Source: Gallionella sp. (lineage in GTDB: Bacteria > Pseudomonadota > Gammaproteobacteria > Burkholderiales > Gallionellaceae). From it: a DNA stretch of 64,000 nucleotides. The DNA is taken from the NCBI GenBank assembly GCA_030681375.1, contig JAUXWM010000070.1, forward strand, positions 1 through 64,000, written 5' to 3'. The notes beneath the pieces are model-generated. The model was given only the letters and a program-made list of their open reading frames with translations. It had not been told where the DNA came from and did no database searches. Within the stretch, counting starts at the first letter, position 1. Each line of letters starts with the position of its first letter. The translations under genes and the position numbers were made by a program. Shown here piece by piece: positions 26,153-35,735 of this stretch.

Positions 26153-27403
26153 ATGACCAGCGATAAAAAATCAGGTGAAAAATTACTTTATTGTTCATTC
26201 TGCGGCAAGAGCCAGCATGAAGTTCGTAAACTGATTGCGGGGCCATCGGTATTCGTGTGTGATGAGTGCATTACCCTGTGTAATGACATCATGCGTGAAG
26301 AGTTGCAGGGTGAGACAGCCAAAGGTGAAAAGACCGACCTGCCTGTACCCAAGGAAATTTGCGCGACACTGGATGAGTATGTCATCGGTCAGGAACGCGC
26401 GAAACGCATTCTTTCCGTCGCGGTGTACAACCACTACAAACGCCTCAAATGCAATGTCAATGATGGTGTAGAGCTGTCCAAGAGCAATATTTTGCTGGTG
26501 GGGCCAACCGGTTCCGGTAAAACGCTGCTGGCGCAAACGCTGGCTCGCATGCTGGATGTGCCCTTTGTGATGGCGGATGCGACCACGCTGACTGAAGCGG
26601 GCTACGTGGGCGAAGACGTTGAAAACATCATACAAAAGCTGTTGCAGGCTTGTGACTACAACGTTGAGAAGGCGCAGCGCGGCATAGTGTATGTGGATGA
26701 AATCGATAAGATTTCACGCAAATCGGACAATCCCTCGATTACTCGTGATGTATCCGGTGAAGGTGTGCAGCAGGCCTTGCTCAAGTTGATTGAGGGCACC
26801 AAGGCTTCGATTCCGCCGCAAGGTGGACGCAAGCATCCGAATACGGAATTCCTGCAGGTGGACACCACTAATATACTGTTTATTTGCGGCGGTGCGTTTG
26901 ACGGTTTGGAAAAGGTCATACGCAATCGTTCTGCCAAGGCCGGTATCGGTTTCGGCGCGACTGTGCGTTCCGTGGATGAACGCAAGACGGGTGAAACGTT
27001 GCGTGATGTGGAGCCTGAAGACTTGGTCAAGTTTGGCTTGATCCCCGAATTTGTCGGGCGCTTGCCGGTTGTGGCCACGCTGGAAGAGTTGGATGAGGCG
27101 GCGATGCAGCAAATTCTGACCGAGCCCAAAAACGCACTGACCAAACAGTATCACAAGCTGTTTGCGATGGAAGGGGTGGAGCTGGAGTTTCGCGAAGGCG
27201 CATTGCTGGGCATTGCCAAAAAAGCCCTGTCACGCAAGACCGGCGCGCGCGGTTTGCGCTCGATTCTGGAGCAGGCGCTGCTGGACGTGATGTTCGATCT
27301 GCCTTCAATGGATAATGTCAGCAAAGTGGTGTTGGACGAACCCGGTTCTACGGGCGAATTCAAACCCATCATTGTGTACGCGGATACGCACAAGGCTGCT
27401 TAA
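26153..27403 (+). CDS. clpX: ATP-dependent Clp protease ATPase subunit ClpX
   Basis: The 416-residue protein is ClpX, the AAA+ unfoldase. The N-terminal zinc finger CSFCGKSQ...CDECITLC lies at about 15-40. The Walker A is [14 protein letters not shown], Walker B is [10 protein letters not shown], the pore loop GYVGEDVE lies between, and [17 protein letters not shown] is the sensor-2 region. It delivers tagged proteins to ClpP. The gene follows clpP with a normal ribosome site (AAAGGTGAG). Confidence 0.98.
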   Translation: MTSDKKSGEKLLYCSFCGKSQHEVRKLIAGPSVFVCDECITLCNDIMREELQGETAKGEKTDLPVPKEICATLDEYVIGQERAKRILSVAVYNHYKRLKCNVNDGVELSKSNILLVGPTGSGKTLLAQTLARMLDVPFVMADATTLTEAGYVGEDVENIIQKLLQACDYNVEKAQRGIVYVDEIDKISRKSDNPSITRDVSGEGVQQALLKLIEGTKASIPPQGGRKHPNTEFLQVDTTNILFICGGAFDGLEKVIRNRSAKAGIGFGATVRSVDERKTGETLRDVEPEDLVKFGLIPEFVGRLPVVATLEELDEAAMQQILTEPKNALTKQYHKLFAMEGVELEFREGALLGIAKKALSRKTGARGLRSILEQALLDVMFDLPSMDNVSKVVLDEPGSTGEFKPIIVYADTHKAA

Positions 27404-27425
27404 TCCATCAGGCTGACTGTCGCTT

Positions 27426-27466
27426 GAAAAATTCGGAAGCCGGTTGTAAGCGGTTTCCGGATTTTT
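27426..27466 (+). terminator. Terminator after clpX
   Basis: AAAAATTCGGAA pairs with TTTCCGGATTTTT (one wobble) around a small loop and ends in a T run. It separates the tig-clpP-clpX transcript from lon. Confidence 0.75.
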
Positions 27467-27489
27467 CATTCATCTTGTCCCGATAGGGG

Positions 27490-27514
27490 TTGAATTTGCT
27501 CAGGCTACCCCCAT
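27490..27514 (+). promoter_or_regulatory. Sigma-32-type heat-shock promoter of lon
   Basis: TTGAA at 27490-27494 and CCCCAT at 27509-27514 are separated by 14 bases, matching the sigma-32 pattern (TTGAA, 13-15 bases, CCCCAT). The box lies 33 bases before the lon start. lon is heat-induced in E. coli through the same factor. Confidence 0.6.
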
Positions 27515-27546
27515 GTAGCCCTCCTGACAACGAATAGGTTATTGCC

Positions 27547-29961
27547 ATGTCCGCACAAGATACCCAAGATTTTATTGAATTCCACCCGCTGTTGCCTTTG
27601 CGCGACGTGGTGGTTTTTCCGCATATGGTCATCCCGCTGTTTGTCGGTCGCGCCAAGTCGATTAAAGCTCTGGAGTTGGCGATGGAGGAGGGGCGGGCCA
27701 TCGTGCTGGTTGCGCAGAAAACGGCATCCAAGGACGATCCCGGTACGGATGATTTATTCACTATCGGCAGCATGGCCAACGTGCTGCAAATGCTCAAGCT
27801 GCCGGATGGTACGGTGAAGGTGCTGGTGGAAGGCACGCAGCGGGTCAATGTGCTGCGGGTTGATGATGTGGATAGCCATTTTGTTGCCGAGGTGGAAGTC
27901 ATCCCGGCCGAGGATGGCGCAGGGAGCGAGACCGAGGCGATGCGCCGCGCACTGATTGCGCAATTTGAACAATACGTCAAACTCAACAAGAAAATCCCTC
28001 CTGAGATACTGTCTTCTCTGACGGGCATCGATGATGCCGGCCGTCTGGCTGATATTGTGGCTGCCCACTTGCCCCTCAAGCTGGAGCAAAAGCAGGAAGT
28101 GCTGGAGATTTATGCCGTTCAAAAACGCCTGGAGCATCTGTTGGGGTTGCTCGAAGGCGAGATTGATATCTTGCAGGTCGAAAAACGCATCCGCGGGCGC
28201 GTCAAGCGTCAGATGGAAAAAAGTCAGCGCGAGTATTATCTGAATGAGCAGGTTAAGGCGATTCAGAAAGAACTGGGCGAAGACGAGGATGGCGCAGATT
28301 TCGACGGCTTAGACAAAAAAATTAAAGCGGCCTACATGCCCAAGGAAGCGCGTGCCAAGGCCGAGGCGGAACTGAAGAAGCTGCGCTTGATGTCGCCTAT
28401 GTCGGCTGAAGCGACCGTGGTGCGCAACTATATCGATGTGCTGATCGGTCTGCCGTGGAAGAAAAAAACCAAAATCAGTGCCGATCTCAAACAGGCAGAG
28501 GTCGTGCTGGAAGAAGATCATTACGGTCTGGATAAGGTCAAGGAGCGCATACTCGAATATCTGGCTGTGCAGCAGCGTGTAGATAAGCTGAAGGCGCCGA
28601 TCTTATGTCTGGTCGGGCCGCCGGGTGTGGGTAAGACCTCGCTCGGTCAGTCCATTGCGCGTGCCACCAATCGCAAGTTTGTGCGCATGTCGCTGGGCGG
28701 CGTGCGTGATGAATCGGAAATACGCGGCCATCGCCGGACTTATATCGGCTCCATGCCCGGCAAGATATTGCAGAACATGAGCAAGGTCGCGGTAAAAAAT
28801 CCGTTGTTCCTGCTGGATGAAGTGGACAAGATGGGTATGGACATGCGCGGCGATCCATCGGCTGCTTTGTTGGAGGTGCTCGATCCGGAGCAAAACAGCA
28901 CTTTTGTGGATCACTATGTCGAGGTGGAATACGATCTGTCCGATGTCATGTTCGTCGCGACCGCCAACACCTTGAATATTCCGGATGCCTTGCTGGATCG
29001 TATGGAGATCATTCACGTTTCCAGTTATATGGAAGACGAGAAAATCAACATCGCCACCCGCTACCTTGTACCCAAGGCCATTAAAAATAATGGCCTTAAA
29101 GCTGAGGAAATCTCGATTACCGAGACTGCACTGCGCGATATAGTGCGTTATTACGTGCGCGAGGCGGGGGTGCGCGGTCTGGAACGTGAAATTTCCAAGA
29201 TCTGCCGCAAGGTGGTGAAGGCGCTGTTGTTGAAGACGCGGGAAAGCAAAGTGGTCGTCAATTCGCGCAATCTGGATAAATATCTTGGTGTGCGCCGTCA
29301 TTCATACGGCGTGGCTGAAAAGCATAATCAAGTAGGTCAGGTGACCGGACTGGCATGGACTGAAGTGGGCGGTGAGCTGTTGACGATCGAGGCTGTGGTA
29401 TTGCCTGGTAAGGGCAAAACCACCACTACCGGTAAATTGGGTGAGGTCATGCAGGAATCCATACAGGCAGCCTTGAGTGTGGTGCGGGGTCGTGCACAAC
29501 GTCTGGGTATCGACACTGACTTCTATCAGAAAACTGATCTGCATATCCATTTGCCGGAAGGCGCGATTCCCAAGGATGGTCCGAGCGCGGGAGTCGGCAT
29601 GTGTACCGCGATGGTTTCTGCCCTGACTGGGATACCGGTGCGTGCTGATGTGGCGATGACAGGTGAAATTACTTTGCGCGGGGAAGTGCTGCCGATAGGA
29701 GGATTGAAAGAGAAGTTGATCGCTGCGCAGCGCGGTGGCATCAAGACGGTGCTCATACCGGAAGAAAACGTCAAGGATCTGGCTGATATTTCCGACAATG
29801 TTAAGAGCAAGCTGGACATCCATCCGGTTAAATGGATAGAGCAGGTGCTGGAGATGGCGCTGGAACATAAGCCGGAGCCGCGTGAAGAAGCCGTTGCCGT
29901 GCCTGCTGATCTGGCGGCTGAGACAAAGCTGGTGAAGCCCGTTGCGGCAACCAAGCATTAA
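27547..29961 (+). CDS. lon: ATP-dependent protease Lon
   Basis: The 804-residue protein is a LonA protease. It has the N-terminal substrate domain beginning [16 protein letters not shown], the ATPase with [10 protein letters not shown] and [11 protein letters not shown], and a C-terminal protease domain. The catalytic dyad is serine 680 in [10 protein letters not shown] and lysine 723 in [10 protein letters not shown]. Lon degrades misfolded and regulatory proteins. It has its own terminator-promoter region behind clpX, with a sigma-32-like box. Confidence 0.98.
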   Translation: MSAQDTQDFIEFHPLLPLRDVVVFPHMVIPLFVGRAKSIKALELAMEEGRAIVLVAQKTASKDDPGTDDLFTIGSMANVLQMLKLPDGTVKVLVEGTQRVNVLRVDDVDSHFVAEVEVIPAEDGAGSETEAMRRALIAQFEQYVKLNKKIPPEILSSLTGIDDAGRLADIVAAHLPLKLEQKQEVLEIYAVQKRLEHLLGLLEGEIDILQVEKRIRGRVKRQMEKSQREYYLNEQVKAIQKELGEDEDGADFDGLDKKIKAAYMPKEARAKAEAELKKLRLMSPMSAEATVVRNYIDVLIGLPWKKKTKISADLKQAEVVLEEDHYGLDKVKERILEYLAVQQRVDKLKAPILCLVGPPGVGKTSLGQSIARATNRKFVRMSLGGVRDESEIRGHRRTYIGSMPGKILQNMSKVAVKNPLFLLDEVDKMGMDMRGDPSAALLEVLDPEQNSTFVDHYVEVEYDLSDVMFVATANTLNIPDALLDRMEIIHVSSYMEDEKINIATRYLVPKAIKNNGLKAEEISITETALRDIVRYYVREAGVRGLEREISKICRKVVKALLLKTRESKVVVNSRNLDKYLGVRRHSYGVAEKHNQVGQVTGLAWTEVGGELLTIEAVVLPGKGKTTTTGKLGEVMQESIQAALSVVRGRAQRLGIDTDFYQKTDLHIHLPEGAIPKDGPSAGVGMCTAMVSALTGIPVRADVAMTGEITLRGEVLPIGGLKEKLIAAQRGGIKTVLIPEENVKDLADISDNVKSKLDIHPVKWIEQVLEMALEHKPEPREEAVAVPADLAAETKLVKPVAATKH

Positions 29962-30032
29962 TTTGCGCTTATCTGCTTGACCAAAGTTCTGCGGCCTTGA
30001 TATAAAGCGCTCTGTGGTTTGTGTATGGTCTT

Positions 30033-30038
30033 TATAAT
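30033..30038 (+). promoter_or_regulatory. -10 box of the hupB promoter
   Basis: TATAAT at 30033-30038 lies 21 bases before the GTG start of hupB and matches the consensus. No clear -35 box is found 16-18 bases upstream, so an activator or an extended upstream contact may be needed. Confidence 0.5.
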
Positions 30039-30058
30039 TACTTGCGAAGGAGATGTAC

Positions 30059-30331
30059 GTGAACAAATCTGATTTGGTTGATGCAATTGCAACGTCCGCT
30101 GGCATTTCTAAAGCATCCGCAGGCCGTGCGCTGGATGGAACGATAGAGGCAATTAAGAATGCGCTTAAAAATGGCGAAGAAGTGAGTTTGGTCGGCTTCG
30201 GTTCATTTTGCGTTGATGATCGCGCCGGTCGTACGGGCCGCAATCCCCGTACTGGAGAAGCAATTACTATTAAGGCTGCGAAAGTACCTAAATTTCGCGC
30301 TGGCAAAGGTTTGAAAGATGCTGTAAACTAG
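30059..30331 (+). CDS. hupB: DNA-binding protein HU
   Basis: The 90-residue protein is HU, the nucleoid dimer that bends DNA. It shows the DNA arm signature [22 protein letters not shown] at about 46-67 and ends in [22 protein letters not shown] at 30059 gives the family N-terminus ([11 protein letters not shown]) with GAAGGAG at the right distance; the ATG six bases upstream would add Met-Tyr. The order lon-hupB-ppiD is the same as in E. coli. Confidence 0.97.
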   Translation: MNKSDLVDAIATSAGISKASAGRALDGTIEAIKNALKNGEEVSLVGFGSFCVDDRAGRTGRNPRTGEAITIKAAKVPKFRAGKGLKDAVN

Positions 30332-30342
30332 GCGTCTTTACT

Positions 30343-30418
30343 GGGTGCTTAGCTCAGTTGGTAGAGCGTCGCCCTTACAAGGCGAATGTCGGCGGTTCGA
30401 ACCCGTCAGCACCCACCA
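30343..30418 (+). tRNA. tRNA-Val (anticodon UAC), copy 1
   Basis: The 76-base sequence has a 7-bp acceptor stem (GGGTGCT/AGCACCC), TAGCTCAGTTGGTAGAGC D arm, the anticodon TAC in CGCCCTTACAAGGCG, GGTTCGAAC in the T arm, and an encoded CCA. It reads valine codons. An identical copy is at 32561-32636. Confidence 0.97.
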
Positions 30419-30480
30419 GTTTGGTGAGTAGTAAGTGGTTAGTGGCAAGTGATAGGTGGCTAACTGGCAGTACAATTTTT
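30419..30480. repeat. AGTRAGTGG-type repeat spacer between tRNA genes
   Basis: The spacer is made of GTGAGTAGTAAGTGGTTAGTGG units and resembles the spacer of the second pair (32641-32675) and the tadA insertion. No gene or promoter is seen in it. Confidence 0.5.
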
Positions 30481-30557
30481 GGAGTGGTAGTTCAGTTGGT
30501 TAGAATACCGGCCTGTCACGCCGGGGGTCGCGGGTTCGAGTCCCGTCCACTCCGCCA
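30481..30557 (+). tRNA. tRNA-Asp (anticodon GUC), copy 1
   Basis: The 77-base gene has the stem GGAGTGG/CCACTCC, the D arm TAGTTCAGTTGGTTAGAATA, the anticodon GTC in CCTGTCACG, the T arm GGGTTCGAGTCCC and CCA. It reads aspartate codons. A terminator follows at once. Confidence 0.97.
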
Positions 30558-30562
30558 AATAG

Positions 30563-30587
30563 AGGCGAACGAAAGTTCGCCTTTTTT
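30563..30587 (+). terminator. Terminator after the first tRNA pair
   Basis: AGGCGAAC pairs with GTTCGCCT around a GAAA loop, followed by six Ts. It ends the first tRNA-Val/tRNA-Asp transcript 40 bases before ppiD. Confidence 0.9.
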
Positions 30588-30626
30588 CATATCTGTCGTT
30601 TAAAAAACGCTAGGAGTCTTGTCGCT

Positions 30627-32519
30627 ATGTTTGATTTTGTTCGTGAAAAAAGAAGAGTGGTGCAAATAGTCCTAGTGTTGATTATTTTGCCATTTGCATT
30701 CTTTGGCCTGGAGTCATATCAAAGTTCAGGCGAATCAGCCGCACCGGCGACTGTAAATGGAAAGAAAATTTCTCAGCAGGAATTTGAGACTGCTTTGCGT
30801 CAGCAACAGGACAGAATGCGCCAGATGCTGGGTGGGAATTTTGATCCTGCCATGTTCGAAACGGATGAGATGAAGCAGGCTGTTCTGGATAATCTGGTTG
30901 CGCAACGCCTGTTGGTTGAACGTGCAGAGGCGGTCGGCCTGACGGTGACAGATGAGCAGGTGGCTCAGGTTATCGATGGAATCGATGCCTTTAAAGAAGG
31001 TGGAAAATTCGATCAGGCGCGTTATGCCAGCGCTCTGGCGAATCAAAATATGTCGCCATTGATGTTTGAAGCGCGCGTTAAGGATGATCTGGTCGGGCAG
31101 CAATTGCGTGAAGCGTATGTGCAAAATGGATATACCTCCAATGCCGTCGCAAGTAATATCATTTCGATTAACGAGCAGCAACGCATGGTGAGCGTAGCGT
31201 ATGTTCCGGTGCAATCTTTCGTCGCACAGGCCAGCGTAGAAGAGACTGCAATCAAAGCCTATTACGATCAGAATCAAAAGGAATTTCAGCTCCCGGAGCA
31301 GGCTAGAGTTGAATATGTGAAATTTGCCATCAATGATTTGATGGCGAAATCCAACGTCGGCAGTGAAGATGCGCGTAAATATTACGATGAACACCTGCCG
31401 GAATTTTCCACGCCTGAACAACGGCAGGCTGCCCATATTCTATTGACTGTGGAAGCGACAGCGCCTCAGGCGGAGCAGGATGCGGTCAGAGCTAAAGCCG
31501 AGCAGTTGCTCAAGCAGATCAAACAAAATCCGGCAAAATTTGCGGATCTGGCTAAACTCAACTCACAAGACCCCGGGTCGGCGATGAACGGAGGTGATCT
31601 GGGTCTGTTTGGTCGCGGCATGATGGTGAAGCCGTTTGAGGATGCTGTGTTTTCGCTCAAGCCGGGTGGAATTAGTGAGCTGGTAAAGTCCGATTTTGGT
31701 TATCACATCATCAAGCTGGTCGCCATCAAGTCATCGGATGCCATGGTGTTTGATACGGTGCGCGATGCTATTCTGACTAAGCTACGCCAGCAAAAGGCAT
31801 CGGATAACTTTGCTGAATTGGCTGAAAAATTCAGCAATACCGTGTACGAACAGAGCGATACCCTCAAGCCGGCCGCTGAACTGTTGGGTGTGCAGATTCA
31901 ACAGAGCGCCTGGCTGGTTAAAGGAGCGGTTTCCGGCGATATCTGGACTGCCAAGATGATGCAGGCTGTGTTTAGTGATGATGCTGTCAAAAACAAGCGC
32001 AATACGGCTGCAATCGAGGTCGCGGCCGACACTATGGTGGCTGCGCGCATACTGGAGCACAAGCCGGCTACCGCACGTGCCCTGGTGGAAGTCCGGGAAA
32101 TGATCAAACAAAAATTAATACATCAAAAAGCACTGGACATGGCGGTTAAACAAGGTAAAATGCTGCTCGTTCAATTGCAGCAGGGCAGTAAGCCTGTACT
32201 GGATTGGACGGTTGCTCAGACGATTACCCATGCTCAACATGGTGCGCTGGATGTAGCGATGGTGCGCCAGATATTTCAAGCGAATAAATCCAAACTACCG
32301 CAGTATGTGGGTGCAGAATCCCAGCAGAACGGATTTTTATTGGTACGCGTCGATGGTATCAAAGAGGGTGAGAAGCCCGATGATGTGAAGCTTGCGCGTT
32401 ATGCGCAACAATTGCGCCAGATGACAGGCGATGAGTTGTTTCAGGCTTATTTGGCAGATGCCAAGCTGAAAGCTGAGATTAAATTGAATTTGCCTAAAAC
32501 GGCTATGGATAAACCTTAA
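30627..32519 (+). CDS. ppiD: Inner-membrane peptidyl-prolyl isomerase PpiD
   Basis: The 630-residue protein has an N-terminal membrane anchor (IVLVLIILPFAFFGL, about residues 14-28), a SurA-like region with VNGKKISQQEFETALRQQQ, and a parvulin domain at about 265-365 (RQAAHILLTVEA, GGDLGLFGRGMM, SDFGYHIIKLVAI). PpiD works at the periplasmic side of the inner membrane on proteins leaving the Sec channel. It follows hupB, as in many proteobacteria, but here two tRNA pairs lie on both sides. Confidence 0.94.
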   Translation: MFDFVREKRRVVQIVLVLIILPFAFFGLESYQSSGESAAPATVNGKKISQQEFETALRQQQDRMRQMLGGNFDPAMFETDEMKQAVLDNLVAQRLLVERAEAVGLTVTDEQVAQVIDGIDAFKEGGKFDQARYASALANQNMSPLMFEARVKDDLVGQQLREAYVQNGYTSNAVASNIISINEQQRMVSVAYVPVQSFVAQASVEETAIKAYYDQNQKEFQLPEQARVEYVKFAINDLMAKSNVGSEDARKYYDEHLPEFSTPEQRQAAHILLTVEATAPQAEQDAVRAKAEQLLKQIKQNPAKFADLAKLNSQDPGSAMNGGDLGLFGRGMMVKPFEDAVFSLKPGGISELVKSDFGYHIIKLVAIKSSDAMVFDTVRDAILTKLRQQKASDNFAELAEKFSNTVYEQSDTLKPAAELLGVQIQQSAWLVKGAVSGDIWTAKMMQAVFSDDAVKNKRNTAAIEVAADTMVAARILEHKPATARALVEVREMIKQKLIHQKALDMAVKQGKMLLVQLQQGSKPVLDWTVAQTITHAQHGALDVAMVRQIFQANKSKLPQYVGAESQQNGFLLVRVDGIKEGEKPDDVKLARYAQQLRQMTGDELFQAYLADAKLKAEIKLNLPKTAMDKP

Positions 32520-32560
32520 CCGGTAGCGTTTTAGCGGTAGTTTGTAGATAGAGAGAATAC

Positions 32561-32636
32561 GGGTGCTTAGCTCAGTTGGTAGAGCGTCGCCCTTACAAGG
32601 CGAATGTCGGCGGTTCGAACCCGTCAGCACCCACCA
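32561..32636 (+). tRNA. tRNA-Val (anticodon UAC), copy 2
   Basis: Identical over its 76 bases to the copy at 30343-30418, including anticodon TAC and CCA. It lies 41 bases past the ppiD stop. Confidence 0.97.
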
Positions 32637-32640
32637 GATA

Positions 32641-32675
32641 GCTACTGGAAAGTGGCGAGTAGTAAGTAGTTAGTC
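32641..32675. repeat. AGTRAGTAG-type spacer in the second tRNA pair
   Basis: GAAAGTGGCGAGTAGTAAGTAGTTAGTC shares its units with the spacer of the first pair, but the order of units differs. This suggests turnover of the spacer after the tRNA pair was duplicated. Confidence 0.45.
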
Positions 32676-32686
32676 GTAGCAGTTTT

Positions 32687-32763
32687 GGAGTGGTAGTTCA
32701 GTTGGTTAGAATACCGGCCTGTCACGCCGGGGGTCGCGGGTTCGAGTCCCGTCCACTCCGCCA
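32687..32763 (+). tRNA. tRNA-Asp (anticodon GUC), copy 2
   Basis: Identical over 77 bases to the copy at 30481-30557. It closes the second tRNA pair and is followed by a terminator. Confidence 0.97.
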
Positions 32764-32767
32764 ACAT

Positions 32768-32798
32768 AAAAAGCCGTTGAGAAATCAACGGCTTTTTT
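32768..32798. terminator. Bidirectional terminator
   Basis: AAAAAGCCGTTGA pairs with TCAACGGCTTTTT around a GAAA loop. The A run and T run on the two sides let it end both the tRNA transcript and the leftward transcript of the DUF1854 gene. Confidence 0.9.
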
Positions 32799-32827
32799 AT
32801 TTGTGCGCTTGATCGCGCAACGATATA

Positions 32828-33292
32828 TTACAAAAATCTATCCAGTAGTTTGCGGCTATGGGCGTCCAGTTGTTCCATGTCGCGCACCATGAACGAAACG
32901 CCATGGCTGTCGGTGATGAGCAGGGCTGCGGGGGGGAGGCGGCGGATGTGATCCTCGGCTTTGAGTTGCAGTTCGGTTTCGCCGCGATCTGTCGTTATTT
33001 GCCAGATGCTGGGTGTGGCGAAGCTGGATACGTGGTTGATGCGCCGGATTTCCGGCATGAACTCACGGCTGCTCAGTGCTTCTTCGAGCAGCGTGCGAAT
33101 TTCTACAGATACATTCGCCAGGTTTGCTATCCACGCCAGTTCATGGCCGTCCCTGCCGGTCAGTGAGATGCCTTCTTCAGGTGCGGAGAACGGAAAGGCG
33201 CGCACCGGAACGACGTCATGATGGATATCGCCCTGGCCGGATGTGAACTGTAGTCGTCCGGCTGCGTTGCGCAGTAAAGTGAAGTCGCTCAT
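32828..33292 (-). CDS. DUF1854 protein linked to cyanophycin genes
   Basis: The 154-residue protein fits DUF1854: DFTLLRNAAGRLQF, VPVRAFPFSAPEEGISL, HELAWIANLANV, then IRRINHVSSFATPSIWQITTDRGE. Its role is unknown, but the family is found next to cyanophycin synthetases in betaproteobacteria. The start overlaps the stop of the ABC transporter gene by four bases, so the pair is translated together. No signal peptide or membrane segment is seen. A link to cyanophycin storage is inferred from context only. Confidence 0.85.
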   Translation of the reverse strand: MSDFTLLRNAAGRLQFTSGQGDIHHDVVPVRAFPFSAPEEGISLTGRDGHELAWIANLANVSVEIRTLLEEALSSREFMPEIRRINHVSSFATPSIWQITTDRGETELQLKAEDHIRRLPPAALLITDSHGVSFMVRDMEQLDAHSRKLLDRFL

Positions 33293-35568
33293 GCGCTCAC
33301 CTTGTGATCAAGCTGGATGCGGCTGTCTGCATCGTCCATGTCGGTGTCCACGTTGCGTGCCTGAGCCTGATACAGGCGGTAATACGCGCCTGCACTCGCC
33401 ATCAGTTCGTCGTGACTGCCGATCTCGACGATCTCGCCCTTGTCCATGACTACCAGACGGTTGGCCTTGTGCAGCGTGGAAAGGCGGTGGGCGATAGCGA
33501 TGGTGGTGCGGCCCTGCACCAGATTGTCCAGTGCCTTCTGGATTTCCTTTTCAGTCTCGGTATCGACCGAGGCGGTGGCTTCGTCGAGTATCAGGATGCG
33601 CGGGTCTATCAGCAGCGCGCGCGCGATGGAGATGCGCTGACGTTCGCCGCCAGACAGACCCTGCCCGCGTTCGCCGACCAGCGAATCGTAGCCGTGCGGC
33701 AGGCGCAGAATGAATTCATGCGCATGGGCGGCGCGGGCGGCAGCGACGATTTCAGTACGTGTCGCAGCAGGCTTGCCGTAGGCGATATTCTCCGCGATGC
33801 TGCCGAAGAACAGGAATGGCTCCTGTAATACCAGGCCGATATGGCGGCGATAGTCGGCAACAGGCAGGGAACGGATATTGATGCCATCCACGCTGATTGC
33901 GCCCTCGCTGACATCGTAGAAACGACACATCAGGTTGACCAGTGTGCTTTTGCCTGAGCCGCTGTGGCCGACCAGTCCTATCATTTCGCCAGGCTGTATG
34001 GTCAGGTTCAGCCCTTTGATCACGGCGCGGTTGCCGTAGCGGAATCCGGCATCGCGCAGCTCGATTCTCCCGGTAATTTTTTCCAGATGAATCGGATTGG
34101 CAGGCTCGGGCACGCTGGAGACGTGATCCAGAATATCGAAAATGCGCTTGGCGGCCGCCGCTGATTTTTGCGTGACGGACACGATGCGGCTCATGGAGTC
34201 GAGGCGCGCATAGAAGCGGCTGATGTAAGCCAGAAATGCCAGCAGTACGCCGACGGTGATCTCGTTGTGCGAAATCAGCCAGATGCCGAAAGCCCATACC
34301 ACCAGCAGTCCGATCTCGGTCAGCAGGGAGACGCTGGGCGAGAACAGCGACCAGATTTTGTTGATGCGGTCATTGACCTCCAGATTGTGCCGATTGGCGA
34401 TGCGGAAGCGTTCCGCTTCGCGTCCTTCCTGAGCGAACGCCTTAACCACGCGGATACCGGGTATGGTGTCGGCCAGCACATTGCTCACTTCTGACCAGAC
34501 GCGATCTATCTTTTCAAAGCCGGTGCGCAGTCGGTCGCGCACGTTGTGTATCATCCAGACGATAAAGGGCAGTGGCAGCAGGGTGGCCAGCGCCAGCCAC
34601 GGATTGATGGAGAAAAGGATCGCGGCGGTCATGGCGATCATCAGTACATCGGTTGCAAAATCAAGCAGATGCAAGGATAGAAAGACGCAAATTCGATCCG
34701 ATTCTGAACCGATGCGCGACATCAGGTCGCCGGTGCGTTTGCCGCCGAAATATTCCAGTGATAGACGCAGCAAATGTTCATAGGTAATAGTGCGCAGATC
34801 GGCGCCTATGCGCTCGCTGACCAGCGCGAGGACGTAGGTCTTCGCCCAGCCCAGTCCCCAGGCCAGCAGTGCCGAACCGAATAATCCGGCCAGCAGCCAG
34901 GCTACCAGACCGAAATCGATAGGCACGCCGTTCTGATACGGAATCAGTACCCTGTCCATCAGCGGGATGGTGAGGTAGGGCGGCACCAGCGTGGCGGCAG
35001 TTGAACCCAGCATCAGCAAAAATCCGCTCAACAGTTGCCAGCGGTAAGGGCGTGCAAAACGCCACAGGCGGAGCAGCGTCCAGGTAGAAGGAGGCGCATT
35101 GATTGTGCCGCTACAGTGCGGACATTCCTGCCGGTCGTCCGGATAGGGTGTCAGACAATCCGGGCAAAACTCCGGTGCGATGTGCTGTATAGCCATGCCG
35201 GTGAGAAATGCGCTGAGCTGCTGTTCGAACTGTCTGACGAAGCGCGTTGCCTGGCTATTGAGGGCTAGCGTGTAAAACCAGCAGGCCAGGCGTACATCGC
35301 CATCGAACAGTTCGATGCATCCTACTCCGCCATGATCGTGTTGCTGAATGCGCAGTCCGTCGCGATAGTCATATTCGCAACATTGCGAGCCATCAAGGCT
35401 CAGTAGTCGCCTGTCGGTAATCAGCAGCAAACCCGGAGAAAAATTCAGATGTGTATCGAGATTGGTCTCCAGCCACGCTTGAGTTTCTTCCTTTTCGGTC
35501 AGTCGTGACTGTACGCTGGTGCGCCATGCGTCCGGGAGGGAAGTTTCGGAATGTGTTGGAGTGTTCAC
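33289..35568 (-). CDS. ABC transporter, fused permease and ATPase, with extra N-terminal domains
   Basis: The 759-residue protein ends as a usual exporter-type half transporter: six membrane segments at about 175-470, Walker A GHSGSGKSTL, signature LSGGERQR and Walker B LILDEATASVDTE. The first about 160 residues are unlike exporters. They contain a strand-rich part with GLLLITDRRLLSLDG, like a PH-type domain, and a zinc ribbon CPDC...CPHC. The gene is divergent from the cphA pair, and such transporters are seen beside cyanophycin genes. The substrate is not known. No ATG fits the N-terminus; GTG at 35568 was chosen. Confidence 0.85.
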   Translation of the reverse strand: MNTPTHSETSLPDAWRTSVQSRLTEKEETQAWLETNLDTHLNFSPGLLLITDRRLLSLDGSQCCEYDYRDGLRIQQHDHGGVGCIELFDGDVRLACWFYTLALNSQATRFVRQFEQQLSAFLTGMAIQHIAPEFCPDCLTPYPDDRQECPHCSGTINAPPSTWTLLRLWRFARPYRWQLLSGFLLMLGSTAATLVPPYLTIPLMDRVLIPYQNGVPIDFGLVAWLLAGLFGSALLAWGLGWAKTYVLALVSERIGADLRTITYEHLLRLSLEYFGGKRTGDLMSRIGSESDRICVFLSLHLLDFATDVLMIAMTAAILFSINPWLALATLLPLPFIVWMIHNVRDRLRTGFEKIDRVWSEVSNVLADTIPGIRVVKAFAQEGREAERFRIANRHNLEVNDRINKIWSLFSPSVSLLTEIGLLVVWAFGIWLISHNEITVGVLLAFLAYISRFYARLDSMSRIVSVTQKSAAAAKRIFDILDHVSSVPEPANPIHLEKITGRIELRDAGFRYGNRAVIKGLNLTIQPGEMIGLVGHSGSGKSTLVNLMCRFYDVSEGAISVDGINIRSLPVADYRRHIGLVLQEPFLFFGSIAENIAYGKPAATRTEIVAAARAAHAHEFILRLPHGYDSLVGERGQGLSGGERQRISIARALLIDPRILILDEATASVDTETEKEIQKALDNLVQGRTTIAIAHRLSTLHKANRLVVMDKGEIVEIGSHDELMASAGAYYRLYQAQARNVDTDMDDADSRIQLDHKVSA

Positions 35569-35735
35569 GGGCGGCGATATTACTACAATACAACGCCGTG
35601 ACAAGCAATTTCACGGGGCGCTCTGGTACACTTAAACGGTGTCGTAAACCAAACAGTCGCGGTCGGCGTTCACCCCTGCGTTTACCCTGATATGTCTTGC
35701 GGGGTAGTGCCCCTTTAATTCATCGGAAAGTGTTG

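Noticed and set aside
30343..32763. tRNA pair as an integration site flanking a mobile island
   Set aside because: The DNA between the copies holds only the core gene ppiD, and no integrase is near.
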